Positions 55,900-64,000 of a stretch of DNA of 64,000 nt are shown here, in pieces. The stretch comes from Halomonas cerina (lineage in GTDB: Bacteria > Pseudomonadota > Gammaproteobacteria > Pseudomonadales > Halomonadaceae), in assembly GCF_014192215.1 (NCBI RefSeq), contig NZ_JACHXP010000001.1:248001-312000 (forward strand), in the 5' to 3' direction. The position numbers were made by a program, and so were the translations under genes. Numbering within the stretch: position 1 is the stretch's first letter; the number at the start of each line of letters is the position of its first letter. The notes under the pieces are model-generated. The model had not been told where the DNA came from, searched no databases, and saw nothing but the letters and a program-made list of their open reading frames with translations.

Positions 55900-56901
55900 T
55901 TACTCCTTGGCGGTCCGGTAGGCCTCGAGGATGGCCTCACCCTGCTCGCCGGCGCGTTCGGCCCACTCCTCGGTCATGGTGGCGCCGACCTCCTCGAGCT
56001 TAGTGGCGAGTGCCGGCGTCGGGGTGGTCACCATGATGCCGTTCTCCTCAAGTACCTTGAGTGCCTCTTCGGTCTCCTGGCGGCTCATCTCCCAGCCGCG
56101 CTCCTCGGCGGTGGCGGCGGTATCCAGCACGGCCTGCTGGGTAGTCTCGTCGAGACGCGAGAAGGCGCGCTCGCTGACGATCACCATGTTCTTGGGCAAC
56201 CACAGCTGGGCGTGATTGAAATGGCTCAGGTAGTCCCAGGCCTTGGTATCGGCGCCGGTGGCCGGTGAGGTGATCATGGCATCCACCCGCCCGGTACTGA
56301 AGGCGGTGGGGATGTCCGGGACCTCGACCTGGGTGGGCACGGCGCCGACCAGCTGGGCCAGGCGTTCGCTGGCGGCGTTGTAGGCGCGCATGCTCAGGTT
56401 CTGCAGGTCCTCGGGCGTATCGATCTCCTGCTGGGTGTAGATCCCCTGGGGTGGCCAGGGCACGGCAAACAGCAGGCGTAGATCCTGCTCGGCCAGCTCC
56501 TCGGTGATGATCTCCCGGGAGGCCTCCCAAAGGGTGCGGGCGTCCTCGTAGCTCGACGCCAGATAGGGCACGGAATCCACCTCGAAGATAGCATTCTCGT
56601 TGGCTAGCCGGGACATGATCAGCTCGCCGATGGGGACGATGCCGCGGCGTACCGAGTTCTTGATCTCGGGATGGCCGATCAGCGAGCCATTGGAGTGCAC
56701 CGTGATGTCCAGCTCGCCGTCAGTGGCCTCACGAACGTCATCGGCGAACTCGCGGATATTGACGGTGTGGAAGGTGCGATCGCCATAGGGCGTGGGCATG
56801 TCCCACTCGGTGGCGGCCTGGGCGACAGCGCCCAGGCTGGCTAGGCTGATACACAGGGCAGTGGCCGTGGCCAGTCGGGGGAGGACGGTGCGGACAATCA
56901 T
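55900..56901 (-). CDS. dctP: TRAP transporter substrate-binding protein (DctP)
   Basis: This periplasmic binding protein delivers substrate to DctQM. The 333-residue precursor has a Sec signal peptide (residues 1-29, cleavage likely after AVAQA), then a DctP-type fold with IREFADDVREATDGELDI, SMRAYNAASERLAQ and DIPTAFSTGRVDAMITSPATG. The conserved arginine that holds the substrate carboxylate is probably in the SMRAYNA segment. It heads the dctPQM operon and is divergent from pxpA across 191 bases. Confidence 0.94.
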   Translation of the reverse strand: MIVRTVLPRLATATALCISLASLGAVAQAATEWDMPTPYGDRTFHTVNIREFADDVREATDGELDITVHSNGSLIGHPEIKNSVRRGIVPIGELIMSRLANENAIFEVDSVPYLASSYEDARTLWEASREIITEELAEQDLRLLFAVPWPPQGIYTQQEIDTPEDLQNLSMRAYNAASERLAQLVGAVPTQVEVPDIPTAFSTGRVDAMITSPATGADTKAWDYLSHFNHAQLWLPKNMVIVSERAFSRLDETTQQAVLDTAATAEERGWEMSRQETEEALKVLEENGIMVTTPTPALATKLEEVGATMTEEWAERAGEQGEAILEAYRTAKE

Positions 56902-57092
56902 GAGCGGCTCCTCTCGTGGGGGCTATAGTGTCGGGCCGCTAACGGCTCGAGCTGGCTTGAGCATAGCGGGTGATGGCGGCAACGGTCAGGTCGCCAGACA
57001 GGCGGTCGCCAACGTTGTTGCGGCCAAACCGTGAGGCTGTGAAGATAAGACACGGCGTATTCAACGAGAATGAGTCCTGATACGAGGTGGCC

Positions 57093-57848
57093 ATGAAGAC
57101 CCTGCTCCTCAACGCCGACATGGGGGAAAGCTTCGGGCCCTGGGTGATGGGCCTGGACCACGAGGTCATGCCCCATGTGGACCTGGCCAACGTGGCCTGT
57201 GGCTTTCATGCGTCCGACCCGGACGTGATCCGCATGACGGTGCGCCTGGCGCGCAAGCACGGCGTCACGGTAGGGGCCCACCCGGCCTATCCCGACATGG
57301 TGGGATTCGGCCGTCGCTCCATGGCCTGCGCGCCGGAGGAGGTCGAGAACCTGGTGCTCTACCAGGTCGGCGCCCTGGCGGGTATCTGTCGGGCCGAAGG
57401 GCTATCGGTGGGCTACCTCAAGCCTCATGGGGCGCTCTACAATGACATGATGCGTGACCCCGAGATCCTCGCCGCGGTGATGCGGGCGCTGGCCGCCTAT
57501 GACCCCGACCTGCCGCTGATGGTCATGGCTACCCGCGATCCCTCCGAGGCTCAGGCACTGGCGGAGCGGCACGGGGTGACCCTGTGGTTCGAGGCCTTCG
57601 CCGACCGCGCCTACGATGGCGAAGGCCGGCTGGTGTCGCGCCGCGAGACCGGGAGCGTGCACCATGACCCCGAGGTGATCGTCGATCAGGCCCGTCGTAT
57701 CGCCCGGGGCGAGCCGCTGATCGCCCGTGATGGTAGCGAGCTGGTTCTTGAGGCCGATACCCTCTGCGTCCATGGGGACAATGCCGAGTCCATCGCCGCC
57801 ATCAAGGCCATTCGCGCGGCCCTGCACGGCGAGGAATCGCAGGCATGA
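57093..57848 (+). CDS. pxpA: 5-oxoprolinase subunit PxpA (LamB/YcsF family)
   Basis: PxpA, with PxpB and PxpC, hydrolyses 5-oxoproline to glutamate using ATP. The 251-residue product has [50 protein letters not shown] and [10 protein letters not shown], the complete family signature. The ATG at 57093 has GAGGTGG upstream; a GTG six bases earlier is an alternative. It overlaps pxpB by four bases. Confidence 0.95.
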   Translation: MKTLLLNADMGESFGPWVMGLDHEVMPHVDLANVACGFHASDPDVIRMTVRLARKHGVTVGAHPAYPDMVGFGRRSMACAPEEVENLVLYQVGALAGICRAEGLSVGYLKPHGALYNDMMRDPEILAAVMRALAAYDPDLPLMVMATRDPSEAQALAERHGVTLWFEAFADRAYDGEGRLVSRRETGSVHHDPEVIVDQARRIARGEPLIARDGSELVLEADTLCVHGDNAESIAAIKAIRAALHGEESQA

Positions 57849-58564
57849 CACATCCCGGACTGCCGCGGCTCGAGTCTGCCGGTCTGGACGGCTGGCTGGT
57901 GCGCCTGTTCGCCGAGATCGACGAGGCCAACCTGCCCTGGCTTACTGCCCTGGTCCGCGACTGCGAGGTGGCCCTCGGTGAGGCCCTGGTGGATCTGGTG
58001 CCGTCCTATACCACCCTGCTGGTCATCTTCGACCCCCTGAAGATCACGCCGAGCGAGGCCCGACAGCGACTGGTGGCCACCCTGGCGACGCTGGTGCCCG
58101 AGGAGGAGGACACGCAGGCTCCTCTCCAAGAGTTGCCCACCTGGTACGACACCACGGTCGGGCCCGAGCTCGCTCGACTGGCCGAGCGCAGCGAGATGAC
58201 GAAAGAGCAGGTCATCGAGTGCCACTGCCAAGCCACCTACCGCGTCTTCGCTCTGGGGTTTGTCCCAGGATTTGCCTTCATGGGCCGTGTCGATGAGCGC
58301 CTTGCGTTCCCCCGCCTGGAAACGCCTCGCCAGCGGGTGCCCGCCGGCAGCGTGGGGATCGCCGGTCGCCAGACGGCGGCTTATCCCGTCGCATCGCCGG
58401 GGGGCTGGAACCTGATCGGCCGCACCGCCGCGGTGCTCTTCGACCGGGATCGCGAAGGCTTCAGCCTGCTCAAAGTCGGCGATCGGGTGCGCTTCACGGC
58501 GGTGGGGCGCGATGAGTTCGAGCGTCTGGGCGGTGATCTCCGAGCCATGGAGGAGAGACGATGA
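57845..58564 (+). CDS. pxpB: 5-oxoprolinase subunit PxpB (KipI-like)
   Basis: PxpB is the KipI-type subunit of the 5-oxoprolinase complex. The 239-residue protein has [17 protein letters not shown] strands ([11 protein letters not shown]), a [25 protein letters not shown] core and [31 protein letters not shown], typical of the family. ATGA overlaps couple it to pxpA and pxpC. Its N-terminus is some 20 residues longer than the shortest homologues. Confidence 0.94.
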   Translation: MTHPGLPRLESAGLDGWLVRLFAEIDEANLPWLTALVRDCEVALGEALVDLVPSYTTLLVIFDPLKITPSEARQRLVATLATLVPEEEDTQAPLQELPTWYDTTVGPELARLAERSEMTKEQVIECHCQATYRVFALGFVPGFAFMGRVDERLAFPRLETPRQRVPAGSVGIAGRQTAAYPVASPGGWNLIGRTAAVLFDRDREGFSLLKVGDRVRFTAVGRDEFERLGGDLRAMEERR

Positions 58565-59502
58565 GCGGTGCCGTGCCGGGATTGAGGGTGCGGCGTGCCG
58601 GTCCCTTGGCCCTGCTGCAGGACGCCGGGCGCTTCGGGGTGCGCCGTCTGGGAGTGACGCAGGGCGGGCCGATGGACCTGCATGCCTGGGCCTGGGCCAA
58701 CCAACTGGTCGAGAATGCCTGGGGCACGACGGCCCTGGAGGTGACCCTCGGGGGGCTCGCGCTCGAGGCGGAGCGCGACCTGACGCTGGCGGTCTGTGGG
58801 GGCGACCTGGGGGCGACCCTGGACGAGGCGCCTCTGCCGTTATGGCGTGGCCTGTGGGTGCGGGCAGGACAGGTGCTGCGTTTCGCTCAGCCGACCAGTG
58901 GGCTTCGCACTTATCTGGCGGTGGCCGGTGGCTTCCAGGCCGAGCCGGTACTCGGCAGCACGGCCTGCGTGGTTCGCGAAGGGCTAGGTGGCCATGACGG
59001 TCAAGGGCATAGCTTGGACGAGGGGGATCGCCTGAGGGTCGATCCGGCGGCACGAGCTCGGGAGGGAGCCGAGGCCCCCGAGTCGGTCCGGCCGGATTAC
59101 ACGTCGGTCCCGTGGCTGGGGCTCATTCCCGGGGCCCAGGTCGGCGACTTCACCGGACCGAGCCTCTACCGGGCGTTCAACCACGAATGGCGGGTGGATG
59201 ACCGGGCCGATCGCATGGGGATTCGCCTCACGGGGCCGCGGTTGCACTGCCGCCTGGAGACCCTGATCTCCGAGGGGCTCGGGCTCGGCGCGGTGCAGGT
59301 ACCGCCGGACGGTCAGCCGATCGTGCTGGTCAATGACCGCCAGACCATCGGTGGCTATCCCCGGCTTGGCGCCCTCACCCCGCTGGCCTGCTCGCGGCTG
59401 GCCCAGTGCGTTCCGGGCCAGACGGTGCGGCTTCGGGCCATCACCCTGGAGCGGGCCTTGGCCGACTACCGGCGCTTTCGGCGAGGCTTCGCCTCGGCCT
59501 GA
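58561..59502 (+). CDS. pxpC: 5-oxoprolinase subunit PxpC (KipA-like, biotin-dependent carboxyltransferase family)
   Basis: PxpC is the cyclophilin-like subunit of the 5-oxoprolinase. The 313-residue protein has LALLQDAGRFGVRRLGVTQGGPMD, the family N-terminal signature, then AVCGGDLGATLD, SLYRAFNHEW, GIRLTGPRL and NDRQTIGGYPRLG. It is the last gene of pxpABC. An IS200/IS605-type remnant begins within about 20 bases after its stop. Confidence 0.95.
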   Translation: MSGAVPGLRVRRAGPLALLQDAGRFGVRRLGVTQGGPMDLHAWAWANQLVENAWGTTALEVTLGGLALEAERDLTLAVCGGDLGATLDEAPLPLWRGLWVRAGQVLRFAQPTSGLRTYLAVAGGFQAEPVLGSTACVVREGLGGHDGQGHSLDEGDRLRVDPAARAREGAEAPESVRPDYTSVPWLGLIPGAQVGDFTGPSLYRAFNHEWRVDDRADRMGIRLTGPRLHCRLETLISEGLGLGAVQVPPDGQPIVLVNDRQTIGGYPRLGALTPLACSRLAQCVPGQTVRLRAITLERALADYRRFRRGFASA

Positions 59503-59519
59503 CCAAAGTGCGCGACATG

Positions 59520-59541
59520 CCCCGTACTTTATAGTGCGGGG
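59520..59541. repeat. Left-end hairpin of the IS element
   Basis: CCCCGTAC and GTGCGGGG pair over eight bases (one G-T) with loop TTTATA, like the imperfect palindromes at IS200/IS605 ends. Confidence 0.5.
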
Positions 59542-59619
59542 AAGGATGGGGCCGCCCAGGTAGCGCGGGCGCCGAAGACGCCCTATAATACTGGATATAA
59601 AGACAGCTATAGGGCCACT

Positions 59620-60294
59620 ATGCAACGTCTCCAAGCCTTCAAATACGAGCTGATGCCGAACGGCGAGCAGGTGCGCAAGATGCGCCAGTTCGCCGGCATG
59701 GTGAGGTTCGTGTTCAACCGAGGACTGGCGTTGCAAAAGGCGCGGCATGAGGCAGGCGACAAGAAGCTCGGCTATGCCGCCTTGTGCAAGGAACTCACCA
59801 GCTGGCGCAACAGCGCCGAGACGCCGTGGCTCAAGGACGGCCCGATCCATCCTCTCCAGCAGTCACTGAAGGATCTGGAACGCGCCTACGCCAACTTCTT
59901 CGCCAAGCGGGCGGATTTTCCTCGCTTCAAGAAGAAAGGCCAGCGCGACAGCTTCCGCTATCCCGATCCCAAACAGATCAAGCTCGACCAGGGGAACCGT
60001 CGCCTCTAACTTCCCAAGCTCGCCTGGAGAGGCGCGCATCTGGTGGTGGTGCCACCGCATAACACCAGTCGCACCTGTCCCGACTGTGGGCATGTGGGCG
60101 CGGAGAACCGGCGCAGTCAGGCACGCTTTGCCTGTGTCGAGTGCGGATTCGAGGCCAACGCCGATCATGTCGGCGCGATCAATGTATTAAGGGCAGGACA
60201 TGCCCGGCTCGCCTGTGAAGTGAGCGGTGCAGCAAGGCCGCCAGCAGCAGGAACCCACCGAAGCGACTCAGGGGGAGCCGTAGGCTGCGCCTGA
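59620..60294 (+). pseudogene. tnpB: TnpB (IS605 OrfB) pseudogene with internal deletion
   Basis: The first 129 codons encode a normal TnpB N-terminus (MQRLQAFKYELMPNGEQ..., VRFVFNRGLALQKAR, FPRFKKKGQRDSFRYPD). A TAA at 60007 interrupts the frame. In the same frame the sequence resumes with LPKLAW and then jumps directly to LVVVPPHNTSRTCPDCGH...CVECGFEANADHVGAINVLRAG, the C-terminal zinc ribbon. The middle part with most RuvC residues is missing. Both parts are in one frame, so a multiple-of-three deletion plus a nonsense change explains it. The protein cannot be an active nuclease. Confidence 0.87.
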
Positions 60295-60300
60295 GCGCCG

Positions 60301-60369
60301 TAGGAATCCTCTTCCTTCCCGCCGTCAGGCGGCAACGTCCTGAGACGTTGAGGGAGAGGAGGATGTCAA
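60301..60369 (+). ncRNA. Possible omega-RNA-like right end of the IS element
   Basis: The right end holds two small hairpins (GCCG-TCAGG-CGGC at 60321-60333 and AACGTC-CTGA-GACGTT at 60334-60349). They are enclosed by imperfectly complementary outer arms (ATCCTC near 60306 and GAGGAT near 60359). This is the form expected for the scaffold of a TnpB guide RNA. Transcription is not shown. Confidence 0.35.
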
Positions 60370-60582
60370 TCAGGCGCCCAGGCCGCTCTCGCGAAGCAGC
60401 TGGTCGATGGAGCGCTCGGCACGGGGGCGGTCGGCGCCCTCGATCAGTAGCTGGTGCTCCAGGTCGGTCACACTGTCCGCGACCATGCGCTCGATCAGGT
60501 CGGTCTTGGCCAGGCCGGTCTGCTGGCTGAGGCGCTCGAGGCGGGCTTCCAGTTCTCGGGAAAATCGCAGCAGGTGGGGCAT
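60370..60582 (-). CDS. Ribbon-helix-helix (CopG/Arc-like) protein
   Basis: The 70-residue protein begins MPHLLRFSRELEARLERLSQQTGLAKTDLI, a typical RHH beta strand followed by two helices, and continues with a C-terminal helical tail. Such proteins are often antitoxins or small DNA-binding repressors. No toxin gene is adjacent. AGGAG precedes the ATG. The IS remnant ends exactly at its stop codon, so the original C-terminus and any downstream partner may have been altered. Confidence 0.7.
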   Translation of the reverse strand: MPHLLRFSRELEARLERLSQQTGLAKTDLIERMVADSVTDLEHQLLIEGADRPRAERSIDQLLRESGLGA

Positions 60583-60691
60583 GGGAGGTCTCCTTGGCGT
60601 GTCGCCGATAATCGATGGACATCACTGTCAGTGTCGGGTTCGCGGATGACATCATGATGACCGGTGATGGGGCGCAAGGAAAGCCGGTACG

Positions 60692-61378
60692 TCACGCCAG
60701 GCCCCGGCGCTTCATGACCTCGGTGATGATGGGCACCGGGGTCATCAGGTGGTGACGCATCATCTCCCTGGCCCGCGGGGCATCACGGGCCAGAATCACC
60801 TCCACCAGGGCGGCATGCTCACGGCGCTTGCGCGCGAGGGCCTCCTCGGAGAAGACGGTCTCGCGCAACCACAGGTGCCGGTAGCGTTCTACCTGGTCGA
60901 ACAGGCTTTCTCGCACCTGCATCAGGTGCGGCGAGTTGCAGCCCGCGGCGATGGCGGTATGGAAGGCCTTGTGCCGGGCATCCCAGACATCGAGCAGCTC
61001 ATCGGGGCTGTTGACCTCCATGACCTTGGCCAGGGTATGCACCTTGGCCAGGATGTCGGCCTCCCAGGCATCGTCGCCACGCTGGATCGCCAGCTCCAGC
61101 ACCAGGCCTTCGAGCTGGGCGCGGGCGTCGTAGAGATCCTCCAGCTCCTCCAGTGACATGGAGGCGACGCGATAGCCGCGCTGGCTGATGGCCACGACCA
61201 GCCGTTCCGCCACCAGCTGGGAAAGCGCCTCGCGCATCGGCCCGATGCCGAGTCCATAGCGTTCCTTGAGGCGGCTCATCAGTAGCTTCTCGCCGGGCTG
61301 GAAGCGGCCGCGGATGATGTCGTGCTTGAGCCAGGTGTAGGCGCTGATGCCGAGGTTCTGCTTGGAGGTGCTATCCAT
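60692..61378 (-). CDS. GntR family transcriptional regulator with FCD domain
   Basis: The 228-residue protein has an N-terminal GntR winged helix (about 12-75, IIRGRFQPGEKLLMSRLKERYGLG and MREALSQLVAERLV are its key segments). An FCD ligand domain follows with DARAQLEGLVLELAI and RHKAFHTAIAAGC, including conserved His and Asp residues for metal or carboxylate binding. The CsiR-like subgroup often controls amino-acid or carboxylate catabolism. It is close to the pxpABC/TRAP cluster but separated by the IS remnant; whether it controls that cluster is open. Confidence 0.92.
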   Translation of the reverse strand: MDSTSKQNLGISAYTWLKHDIIRGRFQPGEKLLMSRLKERYGLGIGPMREALSQLVAERLVVAISQRGYRVASMSLEELEDLYDARAQLEGLVLELAIQRGDDAWEADILAKVHTLAKVMEVNSPDELLDVWDARHKAFHTAIAAGCNSPHLMQVRESLFDQVERYRHLWLRETVFSEEALARKRREHAALVEVILARDAPRAREMMRHHLMTPVPIITEVMKRRGLA

Positions 61379-61519
61379 GGGGCTGCTGCATCCTGAGGTT
61401 CCTGTACCATCCTGCCCAAATATCGTCATCGTCAGAAATGATAGTGTCCCTGGCATAACATCGAAACTCAACGGGAATGGCAGTAATTCCTGCGTGCCAG
61501 GCTGCGGCGATTGTCGCCA

Positions 61520-63232
61520 TTACTCGCTGGGGTGCCGAAGTTCCGTCCAGGCCGCGTAGGTGCTGAGAAAGACACGGCCGGTGAGGTCGTCGAGGAAGTC
61601 GCAGAGCTTCAGGCGGTCCATGACCGGTCCTTTCACCTCTGCCAGGTGCAGCGTTACCCGGGAATCTTTGAGGCGGGCATTGATGGCGTCCAGGCTTTCC
61701 AGGGCCGAGGCATCGATCAGGTTGACCGCCGAGCAGATCAGCACCACGTGTTCCAGCTCCGGGCGCGTCGCCACCAGGCCATAGAGGGTGTCCTCCAGAT
61801 AGCGGGCGTTGGCGAAGTAGAGGCTCTCATCGATGCGCAGCAGCGCCACGTGGCTGACCGTTTCGGTCTCGTGGCGTTGGATGCTGCGGAAGTGCTCGGT
61901 GCCGGGAATGCGTCCCACCAGGGTGCTGTGGGGGCGGCTGGTGCGGTAGAGGAAGAGCATGATAGAGAGCAGCACGCCGCTGACGATGCCGGCCTCGACG
62001 CCCTCCAGCAAGGTCAGGGCCATGGTCACTGCCATGGCCGAGAAGTCGCTGCGTGAGTAGCGCCAGGTCTGACGGATCATGGGGATGTCCACCAGGGTCA
62101 GGATGGCCACCGTGATGGTGGCGGCCAGGGTGGCCACCGGCAGGTAGCGCAGCAGCGGGGTCAGGGCCAGGGTGGCCAGCGCGATCCCCACGGCGGCGAA
62201 GAGGCCGGCCATGGGGGTGCGTGCCCCCGACTCGAAGTTGATCACGGTGCGTGACAGGCCCCCGGTGACCGGCATGCCGGCAGAGAGGCCCGCCGCCAGA
62301 TTGGCGCCGCCCAGACCGATCAGTTCCTGGTTGGGCGAGATGCGCTCGCGACGCTTGGCAGCCAGCATCTGGGCCATGGAGATGGATTCCACGAACCCCA
62401 CGATGCTGATCAACAGGGCCGGTACCAGCAGGGCTTGCCACAGCGGCAGGTCGAACTCCGGCCAGGTCAGGGGGGGCAGGCCGGTGGGGACCGCACCGAC
62501 CACCGCGACCCCGTGCGCTTCCAGGTCGAGAAGCCAGCTGAGCAGGGTGGTGGCGATGACCGCCAGCACCGGGCCGGCCCGGGTAAGCAGCGCGGCCAGG
62601 CCGCGGGGGAGGCCGGTCCGGGTCAGCAGATCCCGGCCGTAGCGACGTACCCCGACGAGAAAGCCCAGCGTGCTCAGGCCGAGGACCAGGGTCGGCCCGT
62701 GCAGGCTACCGAGGTGAGTGAGCAGGTCGGCCAGCAGGGCCACCGCCGTGTAGCCCCCAGCCTGAATACCCAGCAGGTGGCCGAGTTGGCTAATGGCGAT
62801 CAGCACCCCCGAGGCGGAGAGGAAGCCGGCGATCACCGGGTGGCTGAGAAAGTTGGCGAAGAACCCCAGCCGCGCCAGCCCCATGGCGGTGAGCATCAGC
62901 CCCGAGAGCAGCGAGAGCACCAGAGCCGCCTGCAGGTACTCGGGGCTGCCGGGTGGGGCCAGGGGGCTGAGCGCCGCCCCGGTCATCAGGGCAATGATCG
63001 CCACCGGGCCCACGGCGAGGGTCCGGCTGGTGCCCAGCAGGGCGTAGGCGATGGCGGGCAGGATGCTGGCGTAGAGGCCGACCACCGCCGGTAACCCGGC
63101 AAGGATGGCATAGGCTAGCGACTGGGGGATCACCATCACGGTGACGATCACCCCGGCCAGCAGGTCGGCGCCGGCGAGGCGGCGCGTGTAGTGGGGCAGC
63201 CAGCTGAGAACCGGCAGATAGCGCTTGAGCAT
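61520..63232 (-). CDS. SulP family inorganic anion transporter with STAS domain
   Basis: The 570-residue protein has an N-terminal SulP membrane domain (YLPVLSWLPHY..., VIPQSLAYAILAGLPAVVGLYAS, LGGANLAAGLSAGMPVTGGLSRTVINFESGARTPMAG in parts) to about residue 410. A C-terminal STAS domain covers about 440-560 (IDESLYFANARYLEDTL, VNLIDASALESLDAIN). Such proteins carry sulfate, bicarbonate or other anions. The gene is monocistronic and divergent from a sulfhydrylase gene, which makes sulfate a reasonable but unproven substrate. Confidence 0.95.
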   Translation of the reverse strand: MLKRYLPVLSWLPHYTRRLAGADLLAGVIVTVMVIPQSLAYAILAGLPAVVGLYASILPAIAYALLGTSRTLAVGPVAIIALMTGAALSPLAPPGSPEYLQAALVLSLLSGLMLTAMGLARLGFFANFLSHPVIAGFLSASGVLIAISQLGHLLGIQAGGYTAVALLADLLTHLGSLHGPTLVLGLSTLGFLVGVRRYGRDLLTRTGLPRGLAALLTRAGPVLAVIATTLLSWLLDLEAHGVAVVGAVPTGLPPLTWPEFDLPLWQALLVPALLISIVGFVESISMAQMLAAKRRERISPNQELIGLGGANLAAGLSAGMPVTGGLSRTVINFESGARTPMAGLFAAVGIALATLALTPLLRYLPVATLAATITVAILTLVDIPMIRQTWRYSRSDFSAMAVTMALTLLEGVEAGIVSGVLLSIMLFLYRTSRPHSTLVGRIPGTEHFRSIQRHETETVSHVALLRIDESLYFANARYLEDTLYGLVATRPELEHVVLICSAVNLIDASALESLDAINARLKDSRVTLHLAEVKGPVMDRLKLCDFLDDLTGRVFLSTYAAWTELRHPSE

Positions 63233-63362
63233 CCGTGTCGCCAGGTCGGTGGGAGGGGTCCCTCAGGGTTCCTACCAGACTAAACGATATTGGTCGCGGG
63301 TTTCAGGCTTGGTTAGCATCGGGTAACACCGCCGACATTCACGATACGCGCAAGGACCCGCC

Positions 63363-64000
63363 ATGAAACCCGAGACCCTCGCCCTCCATCACGGCTATCT
63401 CCCCGATGACCAGCATGCCGTGGCGGTCCCTATCCACCAGACCACCTCCTTCGCCTTCGATAGCGCCCAGCACGCCGCGGATCTGTTCGATCTCAAGGTC
63501 GAGGGCAACATCTACTCGCGGATCATGAATCCCACCTGCGCGGTGCTCGAGCAGCGCGTAGCGGCCTTGGAAGGTGGTATCGCCGGCCTGGCGGTCGCGT
63601 CGGGCATGGCCGCCATCACCTATGCGCTCCAGACCATCGCCGAGGCAGGGGACAACATCGTCTCCATCAGTGAACTCTACGGCGGTACCTACAACCTCTT
63701 TGCCCATACCCTGCCGCGCCAGGGTATCGACGTGCGCTTCGCCGACAAGGCCGATATTAGTGGTATCGAAGCCCTGATCGATGCGCGCACCAAAGCGGTG
63801 TTCTGCGAGAGCGTCGGCAACCCCTCGGGCAGCGTGGTGGACCTGGCGGCCCTGGCACAGGCCGCCCATCGCCACGGCGTGCCGGTGATCGTCGATAACA
63901 CCGTGCCCACCCCCTTCCTGTGGCGGCCCATCGAGCATGGCGCCGACATCGTCATCCACTCGGCCACCAAGTACATCGGCGGCCATGGGACCACCGTGGG
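63363..64000 (+). CDS. PLP-dependent O-acetylhomoserine aminocarboxypropyltransferase / cysteine synthase family enzyme (partial)
   Basis: The first 212 codons are present and the gene runs off the right edge. The product starts [17 protein letters not shown] and has [50 protein letters not shown] and the PLP-lysine motif [11 protein letters not shown]. This is the Cys/Met metabolism PLP enzyme group, MetY-like branch (sulfide plus O-acetylhomoserine to homocysteine). AAGGACC precedes the ATG. It is divergent from the SulP gene across 130 bases. Confidence 0.91.
   Translation, partial: MKPETLALHHGYLPDDQHAVAVPIHQTTSFAFDSAQHAADLFDLKVEGNIYSRIMNPTCAVLEQRVAALEGGIAGLAVASGMAAITYALQTIAEAGDNIVSISELYGGTYNLFAHTLPRQGIDVRFADKADISGIEALIDARTKAVFCESVGNPSGSVVDLAALAQAAHRHGVPVIVDNTVPTPFLWRPIEHGADIVIHSATKYIGGHGTTV

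Larger units (their letters stand above)
59510..60369 (+). mobile_element. Decayed IS200/IS605-type (TnpB-only) element
   Basis: The element contains a left-end hairpin, an internally deleted tnpB and a structured right end finishing in GATGTCAA at 60369. The right boundary coincides with the stop codon of the convergent RHH gene. The left boundary is approximate; no TnpA transposase is present. It is non-autonomous now and sits between pxpC and the RHH gene. Confidence 0.6.

Overview
The window is GC-rich, gene-dense bacterial DNA. Gene content and protein style suggest a gammaproteobacterium, most likely of the Halomonadaceae (Halomonas-like): AcnB, RraA, MiaE, TrhP, PqiABC, HrpB, DUF2789, a TRAP transporter, a CIO-type quinol oxidase and a caa3-type cytochrome oxidase. 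This is inferred from protein resemblance; there is no rRNA or complete tRNA gene to confirm it. No CRISPR array, prophage or integrative element was seen. Both window ends cut genes.

Region by region. 1-4.9 kb: start of a membrane-domain phosphodiesterase-like gene, rraA, a terminator, acnB, then divergently a DUF1289 protein and miaE. 4.9-8.9 kb: a 1302-residue regulator (winged helix/BTAD, degenerate nucleotidyl-cyclase-like module, AAA ATPase, helical repeats). 8.9-13 kb: a queC-queE-queD-ykgJ operon (preQ0/queuosine) divergent from trhP (tRNA U34 hydroxylation), separated by two arrays of 7-bp tandem repeats. 13-18.6 kb: SRPBCC protein, DUF2789 protein, asparaginase, MFS permease, two unknown proteins, RhlE helicase. 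18.7-23.4 kb: pqiABC and a calcium/sodium antiporter. 23.7-29.5 kb: cioAB with cydDC.

29.5-39.5 kb is a purine-catabolism island. Adenine deaminase makes hypoxanthine, guanine deaminase makes xanthine, XdhABC oxidises both to urate, and an NCS2 permease brings purines in. A RutR-like TetR regulator sits between xdhA and the permease. A RutR-type palindrome lies in the xdhA upstream region and a second lies upstream of the permease. Two repeat elements (an inverted REP-like pair and a 118-bp MITE-like element) flank guaD.

39.5-51 kb: HrpB helicase, a P2-type cation ATPase and a cytochrome c oxidase operon whose subunit II carries two C-terminal haem-c sites and which has two consecutive subunit-III-family genes. 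51-53.7 kb: a DUF938 methyltransferase-like protein, DUF2188 protein, two metallophosphoesterases and a small unknown gene. 53.9-59.5 kb: a TRAP transporter (dctPQM) divergent from pxpABC (5-oxoprolinase). 59.5-60.4 kb: a decayed IS200/IS605-type element with an internally deleted TnpB, inserted exactly at the end of a small ribbon-helix-helix gene. 60.7-64 kb: a GntR/FCD regulator, a SulP anion transporter and the 5' part of a MetY-like enzyme.

The most noteworthy signals are the RutR-like purine regulon, the heptamer arrays between divergent tRNA-modification promoters, a tandem T-fold QueD whose active-site motifs are divided between its halves, the TnpB remnant with intact-looking ends, and the unusual composition of the cox operon.
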